Assembly: GCF_963576615.1 (NCBI RefSeq) | Contig: NC_088708.1 | Coordinates: 28,403,191 to 28,467,190, forward strand | Origin: Watersipora subatra | Taxonomy: Eukaryota > Bryozoa > Gymnolaemata > Cheilostomatida > Watersiporidae | Length of the DNA: 64,000 nt | Direction of reading: 5' to 3' | Shown here: piece by piece, positions 39,982 to 53,580 of the stretch | Layout of the letters: each line of letters begins with the position of its first letter | Position numbering within the stretch: the stretch's first letter is position 1 | Program-made: the position numbers and the translations under genes | Notes under the pieces: model-generated | Told to the model about the DNA's origin: nothing | Databases searched by the model: none | What the model saw: only the letters and a program-made list of their open reading frames with translations

Positions 39982-42900
39982 ATGTTAAGTTTATGTTATA
40001 CAGCTGTACCAAAGGTAATAACTAACTCCCTAAGGTATGTACTGCACGTAGTACATTGTAATGTTAAGTTTATGTTATACAGCTGTACCAAAGGTAATAA
40101 CTCCCTAAGGTATGTACTGCACGTAGTACATTGTAATGTTAAGTTTATGTTATACGGCTGTACCAAAGGTAATAAATAACTCCCTAAGGTATGTACTGCA
40201 CGTAGTACATTGTAATGTTAAGTTTATGGTATACAGCTGTACCAAAGGTAATAACTCCCTAAGGTATGTACTGCACGTAGTACATTGTAATGTTAAGTTT
40301 ATGGTATACAGCTGTACCAAAGGTAATAACTCCCTAAGGTATGTACTGCACGTAGTACATTGTAATGCTAAGTTTATGGTATACAGCTGTACCAAAGGTA
40401 ATAACTCCCTAAGGTATGTACTGCACGTAGTACATTGTAATGCTAAGTTTATGTTATACAGCTGTACCAAAGGTAATAACTAACTCCCTAAGGTATGTAC
40501 TGCACGTAGTACAATGTAATGCTAAGTTTATGTTATACAGCTGTACCAAAGGTAATAACTAACTCCCTAAGGTATGTACTGCACGTAGTACATTGTAATG
40601 CTAAGTTTATGTTATACAGCTGTACCAAAGGTAATAACTAACTCCCTAAGGTATGTACTGCACGTAGTACATTGTAATGCTAAGTTTATGTTATACAGCT
40701 GTACCAAAGGTAATAAATAACTCCCTAAGGTATGTACTGCACGTAGTACATTGTAATGCTAAGTTTATGTTATACAGCTGTACCAAAGGTAATAAATAAC
40801 TCCCTAAGGTATGTACTGCACGTAGTACATTGTAATGCTAAGTTTATGTTATACAGCTGTACCAAAGGTAATAAATAACTCCCTAAGGTATGTACTGCAC
40901 GTAGTACATTGTAATGTTAAGTTTATGTTATACAGCTGTACCAAAGGTAATAACTAACTCCCTAAGGTATGTACTGCACGTAGTACATTGTAATGCTAAG
41001 TTTATGTTATACAGCTGTACCAAAGGTAATAACTAACTCCCTAAGGTATGTACTGCACGTAGTACATTGTAATGCTAAGTTTATGTTATACAGCTGTACC
41101 AAAGGTAATAACTAACTCCCTAAGGTATGTACTGCACGTAGTACATTGTAATGCTAAGTTTATGTTATACAGCTGTACCAAAGGTAATAAATAACTCCCT
41201 AAGGTATGTACTGCACGTAGTACATTGTAATGCTAAGTTTATGTTATACAGCTGTACCAAAGGTAATAACTAACTCCCTAAGGTATGTACTGCACGTAGT
41301 ACATTGTAATGCTAAGTTTATGTTATACAGCTGTACCAAAGGTAATAAATAACTCCCTAAGGTATGTACTGCACGTAGTACATTGTAATGCTAAGTTTAT
41401 GTTATACGGCTGTACCAAAGGTAATAACTAACTCCCTAAGGTATGTACTGCATGTAGTACACTGTAATGTTAAGTTTATGTTATACGGCTGTACCAAAGG
41501 TAATAAATAACTCCCTAAGGTATGTACTGCACGTAGTACATTGTAATGTTAAGTTTATGTTATACGGCTGTACCAAAGGTAATAACTCCCTAAGGTATGT
41601 ACTGCACGTAGTACATTGTAATATTAAGTTTATGTTATACGGCTGTACCAAAGGTAATAACTAACTCCCTAAGGTATGTACTGCACGTAGTACATTGTAA
41701 TGTTAAGTTTATGTTATACAGCTGTACCAAAGGTAATAACTAACTCCCTACGGTATGTACTGCACGTAGTACATTGTAATGTTAAGTTTATGTTATACAG
41801 CTGTACCAAAGGTAATAACTAACTGCCTAAGGTATGTACTGCACGTAGTACATTGTAATGTTAAGTTTATGTTATACAGCTGTACCAAAGGTAATAACTA
41901 ACTCCCTAAGGTATGTACTGCACGTAGTACATTGTAATGCTAAGTTTATGTTATACAGCTGTACCAAAGGTAATAACTAACTCCCTAAGGTATGTACTGC
42001 ATGTAGTACATTGTAATGTTAAGTTTATGTTATACAGCTGTACCAAAGGTAATAACTAACTCCCTAAGGTATGTACTGCACGTAGTACATTGTAATGCTA
42101 AGTTTATGTTATACAGCTGTACCAAAGGTAATAAATAACTCCCTAAGGTATGTACTGCACGTAGTACATTGTAATGCTAAGTTTATGTTATACAGCTGTA
42201 CCAAAGGTAATAACTAACTCCCTAAGGTATGTACTGCACGTAGTACATTGTAATGCTAAGTTTATGTTATACATCTGTACCAAAGGTAATAACTAACTCC
42301 CTAAGGTATGTACTGCACGTAGTACATTGTAATGTTAAGTTTATGTTATACAGCTGTACCAAAGGTAATAAATAACTCCCTAAGGTATGTACTGCACGTA
42401 GTACATTGTAATGCTAAGTTTATGTTATACATCTGTACCAAAGGTAATAACTCCCTAAGGTATGTACTGCACGTAGTACATTGTAATGTTAAGTTTATGT
42501 TATACAGCTGTACCAAAGGTAATAACTAACTCCCTAAGGTATGTACTGCACGTAGTACACTGTAATGTTAAGTTTATGTTATACGGCTGTACCAAAGGTA
42601 ATAAATAACTCCTTAAGGTATGTACTGCACGTAGTACATTGTAATGCTAAGTTTATGTTATACGGCTGTACCAAAGGTAATAAATAACTCCTTAAGGTAT
42701 GTACTGCACGTAGTACATTGTAATGTTAAGTTTATGTTATACAGCTGTACCAAAGGTAATAAATAACTCCCTAAGGTATGTACTGCACGTAGTACATTGT
42801 AATGCTAAGTTTATGTTATACAGCTGTACCAAAGGTAATAACTAACTCCCTAAGGTATGTACTGCACGTAGTACACTGTAATGTTAAGTTTATGTTATAC

Positions 42901-44377
42901 GGCTGTACCAAAGGTAATAAATAACTCCTTAAGGTATGTACTGCACGTAGTACATTGTAATGCTAAGTTTATGTTATACAGCTGTACCAAAGGTAATAAC
43001 TAACTCCCTAAGGTATGTACTGCACGTAGTACATTGTAATGTTAGGTTTATGTTATACATCTGTACCAAAGGTAATAAATAACTCCCTAAGGTATGTACT
43101 GCACGTAGTACATTGTAATGTTAAGTTTATGTTATACAGCTGTACCAAAGGTAATAACTCCCTAAGGTATGTACTGCACGTAGTACATTGTAATGCTAAG
43201 TTTATGTTATACAGCTGTACCAAAGGTAATAACTAACTCCCTAAGGTATGTACTGCACGTAGTACATTGTAATGCTAAGTTTATGTTATACAGCTGTACC
43301 AAAGATAATAAATAACTCCCTAAGGTATGTACTGCACGTAGTACATTGTAATGCTAAGTTTATGTTATACAGCTGTACCAAAGGTAATAACTAACTCCCT
43401 AAGGTATGTACTGCACGTAGTACATTGTAATGTTAAGTTTATGTTATACGGCTGTACCAAAGGTAATAACTAACTCCCTAAGGTATGTACTGCACGTAGT
43501 ACATTGTAATGTTAAGTTTATGTTATACAGCTGTACCAAAGGTAATAACTAACTCCCTAAGGTATGTACTGCACGTAGTACATTGTAATGTTAAGTTTAT
43601 GTTATACAGCTGTACCAAAGGTAATAAATAACTCCCTAAGGTATGTACTGCACGTAGTACATTGTAATGTTAAGTTTATGTTATACAGCTGTACCAAAGG
43701 TAATTAATAACTCCCTAAGGTATGTACTGCACGTAGTACATTGTAATGTTAAGTTTATGTTATACAGCTGTACCAAAGGTAATAAATAACTCCCTAAGGT
43801 ATGTACTGCACGTAGTACATTGTAATGTTAAGTTTATGTTATACAGCTGTACCAAAGGTAATAAATAACTCCTTAAGGTATGTACTGCACGTAGTACATT
43901 GTAATGCTAAGTTTATGTTATACAGCTGTACCAAAGGTAATAAATAACTCCCTAAGGTATGTACTGCACGTAGTACATTGTAATGTTAAGTTTATGTTAT
44001 ACAGCTGTACCAAAGGTAATAACTAACTCCCTAAGGTATGTACTGCACGTAGTACATTGTAATGCTAAGTTTATGTTATACAGCTGTACCAAAGGTAATA
44101 ACTAACTCCCTAAGGTATGTACTGCACGTAGTACATTGTAATGCTAAGTTTATGTTATACAGCTGTACCAAAGGTAATAAATAACTCCCTAAGGTATGTA
44201 CTGCACGTAGTACATTGTAATGCTAAGTTTATGTTATACGGCTGTACCAAAGGTAATAACTAACTCCCTAAGGTATGTACTGCATGTAGTACATTGTAAT
44301 GTTAAGTTTATGTTATACAGCTGTACCAAAGGTAATAACTAACTCCCTAAGGTATGTACTGCATGTAGTACATTGTA
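39982..44377. repeat. higher-order satellite block, copy 2 (4,396 bp, ~56 monomers)
   Basis: Opens with the same sequence as copy 1 and adds about 1.9 kb with further markers (CTCCTTAAGG units near 42,612-42,940; TAATTAATAA at 43701). A private base, GTTAGGTTT at 43042, distinguishes it from copy 3. Confidence 0.85.
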
Positions 44378-47300
44378 ATGTTAAGTTTATGTTATACAGC
44401 TGTACCAAAGGTAATAACTAACTCCCTAAGGTATGTACTGCACGTAGTACATTGTAATGTTAAGTTTATGTTATACAGCTGTACCAAAGGTAATAACTCC
44501 CTAAGGTATGTACTGCACGTAGTACATTGTAATGTTAAGTTTATGTTATACGGCTGTACCAAAGGTAATAAATAACTCCCTAAGGTATGTACTGCACGTA
44601 GTACATTGTAATGTTAAGTTTATGGTATACAGCTGTACCAAAGGTAATAACTCCCTAAGGTATGTACTGCACGTAGTACATTGTAATGTTAAGTTTATGG
44701 TATACAGCTGTACCAAAGGTAATAACTCCCTAAGGTATGTACTGCACGTAGTACATTGTAATGCTAAGTTTATGGTATACAGCTGTACCAAAGGTAATAA
44801 CTCCCTAAGGTATGTACTGCACGTAGTACATTGTAATGCTAAGTTTATGTTATACAGCTGTACCAAAGGTAATAACTAACTCCCTAAGGTATGTACTGCA
44901 CGTAGTACAATGTAATGCTAAGTTTATGTTATACAGCTGTACCAAAGGTAATAACTAACTCCCTAAGGTATGTACTGCACGTAGTACATTGTAATGCTAA
45001 GTTTATGTTATACAGCTGTACCAAAGGTAATAACTAACTCCCTAAGGTATGTACTGCACGTAGTACATTGTAATGCTAAGTTTATGTTATACAGCTGTAC
45101 CAAAGGTAATAAATAACTCCCTAAGGTATGTACTGCACGTAGTACATTGTAATGCTAAGTTTATGTTATACAGCTGTACCAAAGGTAATAAATAACTCCC
45201 TAAGGTATGTACTGCACGTAGTACATTGTAATGCTAAGTTTATGTTATACAGCTGTACCAAAGGTAATAAATAACTCCCTAAGGTATGTACTGCACGTAG
45301 TACATTGTAATGTTAAGTTTATGTTATACAGCTGTACCAAAGGTAATAACTAACTCCCTAAGGTATGTACTGCACGTAGTACATTGTAATGCTAAGTTTA
45401 TGTTATACAGCTGTACCAAAGGTAATAACTAACTCCCTAAGGTATGTACTGCACGTAGTACATTGTAATGCTAAGTTTATGTTATACAGCTGTACCAAAG
45501 GTAATAACTAACTCCCTAAGGTATGTACTGCACGTAGTACATTGTAATGCTAAGTTTATGTTATACAGCTGTACCAAAGGTAATAAATAACTCCCTAAGG
45601 TATGTTCTGCACGTAGTACATTGTAATGCTAAGTTTATGTTATACAGCTGTACCAAAGGTAATAACTAACTCCCTAAGGTATGTACTGCACGTAGTACAT
45701 TGTAATGCTAAGTTTATGTTATACAGCTGTACCAAAGGTAATAAATAACTCCCTAAGGTATGTACTGCACGTAGTACATTGTAATGCTAAGTTTATGTTA
45801 TACGGCTGTACCAAAGGTAATAACTAACTCCCTAAGGTATGTACTGCATGTAGTACACTGTAATGTTAAGTTTATGTTATACGGCTGTACCAAAGGTAAT
45901 AAATAACTCCCTAAGGTATGTACTGCACGTAGTACATTGTAATGTTAAGTTTATGTTATACGGCTGTACCAAAGGTAATAACTCCCTAAGGTATGTACTG
46001 CACGTAGTACATTGTAATATTAAGTTTATGTTATACGGCTGTACCAAAGGTAATAACTAACTCCCTAAGGTATGTACTGCACGTAGTACATTGTAATGTT
46101 AAGTTTATGTTATACAGCTGTACCAAAGGTAATAACTAACTCCCTACGGTATGTACTGCACGTAGTACATTGTAATGTTAAGTTTATGTTATACAGCTGT
46201 ACCAAAGGTAATAACTAACTGCCTAAGGTATGTACTGCACGTAGTACATTGTAATGTTAAGTTTATGTTATACAGCTGTACCAAAGGTAATAACTAACTC
46301 CCTAAGGTATGTACTGCACGTAGTACATTGTAATGCTAAGTTTATGTTATACAGCTGTACCAAAGGTAATAACTAACTCCCTAAGGTATGTACTGCATGT
46401 AGTACATTGTAATGTTAAGTTTATGTTATACAGCTGTACCAAAGGTAATAACTAACTCCCTAAGGTATGTACTGCACGTAGTACATTGTAATGCTAAGTT
46501 TATGTTATACAGCTGTACCAAAGGTAATAAATAACTCCCTAAGGTATGTACTGCACGTAGTACATTGTAATGCTAAGTTTATGTTATACAGCTGTACCAA
46601 AGGTAATAACTAACTCCCTAAGGTATGTACTGCACGTAGTACATTGTAATGCTAAGTTTATGTTATACAGCTGTACCAAAGGTAATAACTAACTCCCTAA
46701 GGTATGTACTGCACGTAGTACATTGTAATGTTAAGTTTATGTTATACAGCTGTACCAAAGGTAATAAATAACTCCCTAAGGTATGTACTGCACGTAGTAC
46801 ATTGTAATGCTAAGTTTATGTTATACATCTGTACCAAAGGTAATAACTCCCTAAGGTATGTACTGCACGTAGTACATTGTAATGTTAAGTTTATGTTATA
46901 CAGCTGTACCAAAGGTAATAACTAACTCCCTAAGGTATGTACTGCACGTAGTACACTGTAATGTTAAGTTTATGTTATACGGCTGTACCAAAGGTAATAA
47001 ATAACTCCTTAAGGTATGTACTGCACGTAGTACATTGTAATGCTAAGTTTATGTTATACGGCTGTACCAAAGGTAATAAATAACTCCTTAAGGTATGTAC
47101 TGCACGTAGTACATTGTAATGTTAAGTTTATGTTATACAGCTGTACCAAAGGTAATAAATAACTCCTTAAGGTATGTACTGCACGTAGTACATTGTAATG
47201 CTAAGTTTATGTTATACAGCTGTACCAAAGGTAATAACTAACTCCCTAAGGTATGTACTGCACGTAGTACACTGTAATGTTAAGTTTATGTTATACGGCT

Positions 47301-50300
47301 GTACCAAAGGTAATAAATAACTCCTTAAGGTATGTACTGCATGTAGTACATTGTAATGCTAAGTTTATGTTATACAGCTGTACCAAAGGTAATAACTAAC
47401 TCCCTAAGGTATGTACTGCACGTAGTACATTGTAATGTTAAGTTTATGTTATACATCTGTACCAAAGGTAATAAATAACTCCCTAAGGTATGTACTGCAC
47501 GTAGTACATTGTAATGTTAAGTTTATGTTATACAGCTGTACCAAAGGTAATAACTCCCTAAGGTATGTACTGCACGTAGTACATTGTAATGCTAAGTTTA
47601 TGTTATACAGCTGTACCAAAGGTAATAACTAACTCCCTAAGGTATGTACTGCACGTAGTACATTGTAATGCTAAGTTTATGTTATACAGCTGTACCAAAG
47701 ATAATAAATAACTCCCTAAGGTATGTACTGCACGTAGTACATTGTAATGCTAAGTTTATGTTATACAGCTGTACCAAAGGTAATAACTAACTCCCTAAGG
47801 TATGTACTGCACGTAGTACATTGTAATGTTAAGTTTATGTTATACGGCTGTACCAAAGGTAATAACTAACTCCCTAAGGTATGTACTGCACGTAGTACAT
47901 TGTAATGTTAAGTTTATGTTATACAGCTGTACCAAAGGTAATAACTAACTCCCTAAGGTATGTACTGCACGTAGTACATTGTAATGTTAAGTTTATGTTA
48001 TACAGCTGTACCAAAGGTAATTAATAACTCCCTAAGGTATGTACTGCACGTAGTACATTGTAATGTTAAGTTTATGTTATACAGCTGTACCAAAGGTAAT
48101 AAATAACTCCCTAAGGTATGTACTGCACGTAGTACATTGTAATGTTAAGTTTATGTTATACAGCTGTACCAAAGGTAATAACTAACTCCCTAAGGTATGT
48201 ACTGCACGTAGTACACTGTAATGTTAAGTTTATGTTATACGGCTGTACCAAAGGTAATAAATAACTCCTTAAGGTATGTACTGCACGTAGTACATTGTAA
48301 TGCTAAGTTTATGTTATACAGCTGTACCAAAGGTAATAAATAACACCCTAAGGTATGTACTGCACGTAGTACATTGTAATGTTAAGTTTATGTTATACAG
48401 CTGTACCAAAGGTAATAACTAACTCCCTAAGGTATGTACTGCACGTAGTACATTGTAATGCTGAGTTTATGTTATACAGCTGTACCAAAGGTAATAAATA
48501 ACTCCCTAAGGTATGTACTGCACGTAGTACATTGTAATGTTAAGTTTATGTTATACGGCTGTACCAAAAGTAATAAATAACTCCCTAAGGTATGTACTGC
48601 ACGTAGTACATTGTAATGTTAAGTTTATGTTATACAGCTGTACCAAAGGTAATAAATAACTCCCTAAGGTATGTACTGCACGTAGTACATTGTAATGTTA
48701 AGTTTATGTTATACATCTGTACCAAAGGTAATAACTAACTCCCTAAGGTATGTACTGCACGTAGTACATTGTAATGCTAAGTTTATGTTATACGGCTGTA
48801 CCAAAGGTAATAAATAACTCCCTAAGGTATGTACTGCACGTAGTACATTGTAATGTTAAGTTTATGTTATACAGCTGTACCAAAGGTAATAACTAACTCC
48901 CTAAGGTATGTACTGCACGTAGTACATTGTAATGTTAAGTTTATGTTATACAGCTGTACCAAAGGTAATAACTAACTCCCTAAGGTATGTACTGCACGTA
49001 GTACATTGTAATGCTAAGTTTATGTTATACATCTGTACCAAAGGTAATAACTCCCTAAGATATGTACTGCACGTAGTACATTGTAATGTTAAGTTTATGT
49101 TATACAGCTGTACCAAAGGTAATAACTAACTCCCTAAGGTATGTACTGCACGTAGTACATTGTAATGTTAAGTTTATGTTATACATCTGTACCAAAGGTA
49201 ATAACTAACTCCCTAAGGTATGTACTGCACGTAGTACATTGTAATGCTAAGTTTATGTTATACAGCTGTACCAAAGGTAATAAATAACTCCCTAAGGTAT
49301 GTACTGCACGTAGTACATTGTAATGCTAAGTTTATGTTATACAGCTGTACCAAAGGTGATAAATAACTCCCTAAGGTATGTACTGCATGTAGTACATTGT
49401 AATGCTAAGTTTATGTTATACAGCTGTACCAAAGGTAATAAATAACTCCCTAAGGTATGTACTGCACGTAGTACATTGTAATGCTAAGTTTATGTTATAC
49501 AGCTGTACCAAAGGTGATAAATAACTCCCTAAGGTATGTACTGCACGTAGTACATTGTAATGCTAAGTTTAAGTTATACGGCTGTACCAAAGGTAATAAA
49601 TAACTCCCTAAGGTATGTACTGCACGTAGTACATTGTAATGTTAAGTTTATGTTATACAGCTGTACCAAAGGTAATAACTAACTCCCTAAGGTATGTACT
49701 GCACGTAGTACATTGTAATGTTAAGTTTATGTTATACAGCTGTACCAAAGGTAATAAATAACTCCCTAAGGTATGTACTGCACGTAGTACATTGTAATGT
49801 TAAGTTTATGTTATACAGCTGTACCAAAGGTAATAAATAACTCCCTAAGGTATGTACTGCACGTAGTACATTGTAATGCTAAGTTTATGTTATACAGCTG
49901 TACCAAAGGTAATAACTAACTCCCTAAGGTATGTACTGCACGTAGTACATTGTAATGTTAAGTTTATGTTATACAGCTGTACCAAAGGTAATAACTAACT
50001 CCCTAAGGTATGTACTGCACGTAGTACATTGTAATGCTAAGTTTATGTTATACAGCTGTACCAAAGGTAATAACTAACTCCCTAAGGTATGTACTGCACG
50101 TAGTACATTGTAATGTTAAGTTTATGTTATACAGCTGTACCAAAGGTAATAACTAACTCCCTAAGGTATGTACTGCACGTAGTACATTGTAATGTTAAGT
50201 TTATGTTATACATCTGTACCAAAGGTAATAACTAACTCCCTAAGGTATGTACTGCACGTAGTACATTGTAATGCTAAGTTTATGTTATACGGCTGTACCA

Positions 50301-53300
50301 AAGGTAATAAATAACTCCCTAAGGTATGTACTGCACGTAGTACATTGTAATGTTAAGTTTATGTTATACAGCTGTACCAAAGGTAATAACTAACTCCCTA
50401 AGGTATGTACTGCACGTAGTACATTGTAATGTTAAGTTTATGTTATACAGCTGTACCAAAGGTAATAACTAACTCCCTAAGGTATGTACTGCACGTAGTA
50501 CATTGTAATGTTAAGTTTATGTTATACAGCTGTACCAAAGGTAATAACTAACTCCCTAAGGTATGTACTGCACGTAGTACATTGTAATGTTAAGTTTATG
50601 TTATACAGCTGTACCAAAGGTAATAACTAACTCCCTAAGGTATGTACTGCACGTAGTACATTGTAATGCTAAGTTTATGTTATACAGCTGTACCAAAGGT
50701 AATAAATAACTCCCTAAGGTATGTACTGCACGTAGTACATTGTAATGTTAAGTTTATGTTATACAGCTGTACCAAAGGTAATAACTAACTCCCTACGGTA
50801 TGTACTGCACGTAGTACATTGTAATGCTAAGTTTATGTTATACAGCTGTACCAAAGGTAATAACTAACTCCCTAAGGTATGTACTGCACGTAGTACATTG
50901 TAATGTTAAGTTTATGTTATACAGCTGTACCAAAGATAATAACTAACTCCCTAAGGTATGTACTGCACGTAGTACATTGTAATGTTAAGTTTATGTTATA
51001 CAGCTGTACCAAAGGTAATAACTAACTCCCTAAGGTATGTACTGCACGTAGTACATTGTAATGTTAAGTTTATGTTATACAGCTGTACCAAAGGTAATAA
51101 CTAACTCCCTAAGGTATGTACTGCACGTAGTACATTGTAATGCTAAGTTTATGTTATACAGCTGTACCAAAGGTAATAACTAACTCCCTAAGGTATGTAC
51201 TGCACGTAGTACATTGTAATGTTAAGTTTATGTTATACAGCTGTACCAAAGATAATAACTAACTCCCTAAGGTATGTACTGCACGTAGTACATTGTAATG
51301 CTAAGTTTATGTTATACAGCTGTACCAAAGGTAATAACTAACTCCCTAAGGTATGTACTGCACGTAGTACATTGTAATGTTAAGTTTATGTTATACAGCT
51401 GTACCAAAGGTAATAAATAACTCCCTAAGGTATGTACTGCACGTAGTACATTGTAATGTTAAGTTTATGTTATACAGCTGTACCAAAGGTAATAAATAAC
51501 TCCCTAAGGTATGTACTGCACGTAGTACATTGTAATGCTAAGTTTATGTTATACAGCTGTACCAAAGGTAATAAATAACTCCCTAAGGTATGTACTGCAC
51601 GTAGTACATTGTAATGTTAAGTTTATGTTATACAGCTGTACCAAAGGTAATAACTAACTCCCTAAGGTATGTACTGCACGTAGTACATTGTAATGCTAAG
51701 TTTATGTTATACAGCTGTACCAAAGGTAATAACTAACTCCCTAAGGTATGTACTGCACGTAGTACATTGTAATGCTAAGTTTATGTTATACAGCTGTACC
51801 AAAGGTAATAACTCCCTAAGGTATGTACTGCACGTAGTACATTGTAATGCTAAGTTTATGTTATACAGCTGTACCAAAGGTAATAACTAACTCCCTAAGG
51901 TATGTACTGCACGTAGTACATTGTAATGCTAAGTTTATGTTATACAGCTGTACCAAAGGTAATAACTAACTCCCTAAGGTATGTACTGCACGTAGTACAC
52001 TGTAATGTTAAGTTTATGTTATACGGCTGTACCAAAGGTAATAAATAACTCCTTAAGGTATGTACTGCACGTAGTACATTGTAATGCTAAGTTTATGTTA
52101 TACAGCTGTACCAAAGGTAATAACTAACTCCCTAAGGTATGTACTGCACGTAGTACATTGTAATGTTAAGTTTATGTTATACATCTGTACCAAAGGTAAT
52201 AAATAACTCCCTAAGGTATGTACTGCACGTAGTACATTGTAATGTTAAGTTTATGTTATACAGCTGTACCAAAGGTAATAACTCCCTAAGGTATGTACTG
52301 CACGTAGTACATTGTAATGCTAAGTTTATGTTATACAGCTGTACCAAAGGTAATAACTAACTCCCTAAGGTATGTACTGCACGTAGTACATTGTAATGCT
52401 AAGTTTATGTTATACAGCTGTACCAAAGATAATAAATAACTCCCTAAGGTATGTACTGCACGTAGTACATTGTAATGCTAAGTTTATGTTATACAGCTGT
52501 ACCAAAGGTAATAACTAACTCCCTAAGGTATGTACTGCACGTAGTACATTGTAATGTTAAGTTTATGTTATACGGCTGTACCAAAGGTAATAACTAACTC
52601 CCTAAGGTATGTACTGCACGTAGTACATTGTAATGTTAAGTTTATGTTATACAGCTGTACCAAAGGTAATAACTAACTCCCTAAGGTATGTACTGCACGT
52701 AGTACATTGTAATGTTAAGTTTATGTTATACAGCTGTACCAAAGGTAATAAATAACTCCCTAAGGTATGTACTGCACGTAGTACATTGTAATGTTAAGTT
52801 TATGTTATACAGCTGTACCAAAGGTAATTAATAACTCCCTAAGGTATGTACTGCACGTAGTACATTGTAATGTTAAGTTTATGTTATACAGCTGTACCAA
52901 AGGTAATAAATAACTCCCTAAGGTATGTACTGCACGTAGTACATTGTAATGTTAAGTTTATGTTATACAGCTGTACCAAAGGTAATAACTAACTCCCTAA
53001 GGTATGTACTGCACGTAGTACACTGTAATGTTAAGTTTATGTTATACGGCTGTACCAAAGGTAATAAATAACTCCTTAAGGTATGTACTGCACGTAGTAC
53101 ATTGTAATGCTAAGTTTATGTTATACAGCTGTACCAAAGGTAATAAATAACTCCCTAAGGTATGTACTGCACGTAGTACATTGTAATGTTAAGTTTATGT
53201 TATACAGCTGTACCAAAGGTAATAACTAACTCCCTAAGGTATGTACTGCACGTAGTACATTGTAATGCTAAGTTTATGTTATACAGCTGTACCAAAGGTA

Positions 53301-53580
53301 ATAACTAACTCCCTAAGGTATGTACTGCACGTAGTACATTGTAATGCTAAGTTTATGTTATACAGCTGTACCAAAGGTAATAAATAACTCCCTAAGGTAT
53401 GTACTGCACGTAGTACATTGTAATGCTAAGTTTATGTTATACGGCTGTACCAAAGGTAATAACTAACTCCCTAAGGTATGTACTGCATGTAGTACATTGT
53501 AATGTTAAGTTTATGTTATACAGCTGTACCAAAGGTAATAACTAACTCCCTAAGGTATGTACTGCATGTAGTACATTGTA
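44378..53580. repeat. higher-order satellite block, copy 3 (9,203 bp)
   Basis: The first ~4.3 kb repeat copy 2 at an exact +4,396 offset (markers 44910 and 46221). The remainder introduces CCAAAAGTAA at 48570 and several GATAATA variants. Private base: TATGTTCTGC at about 45,606. Confidence 0.83.
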
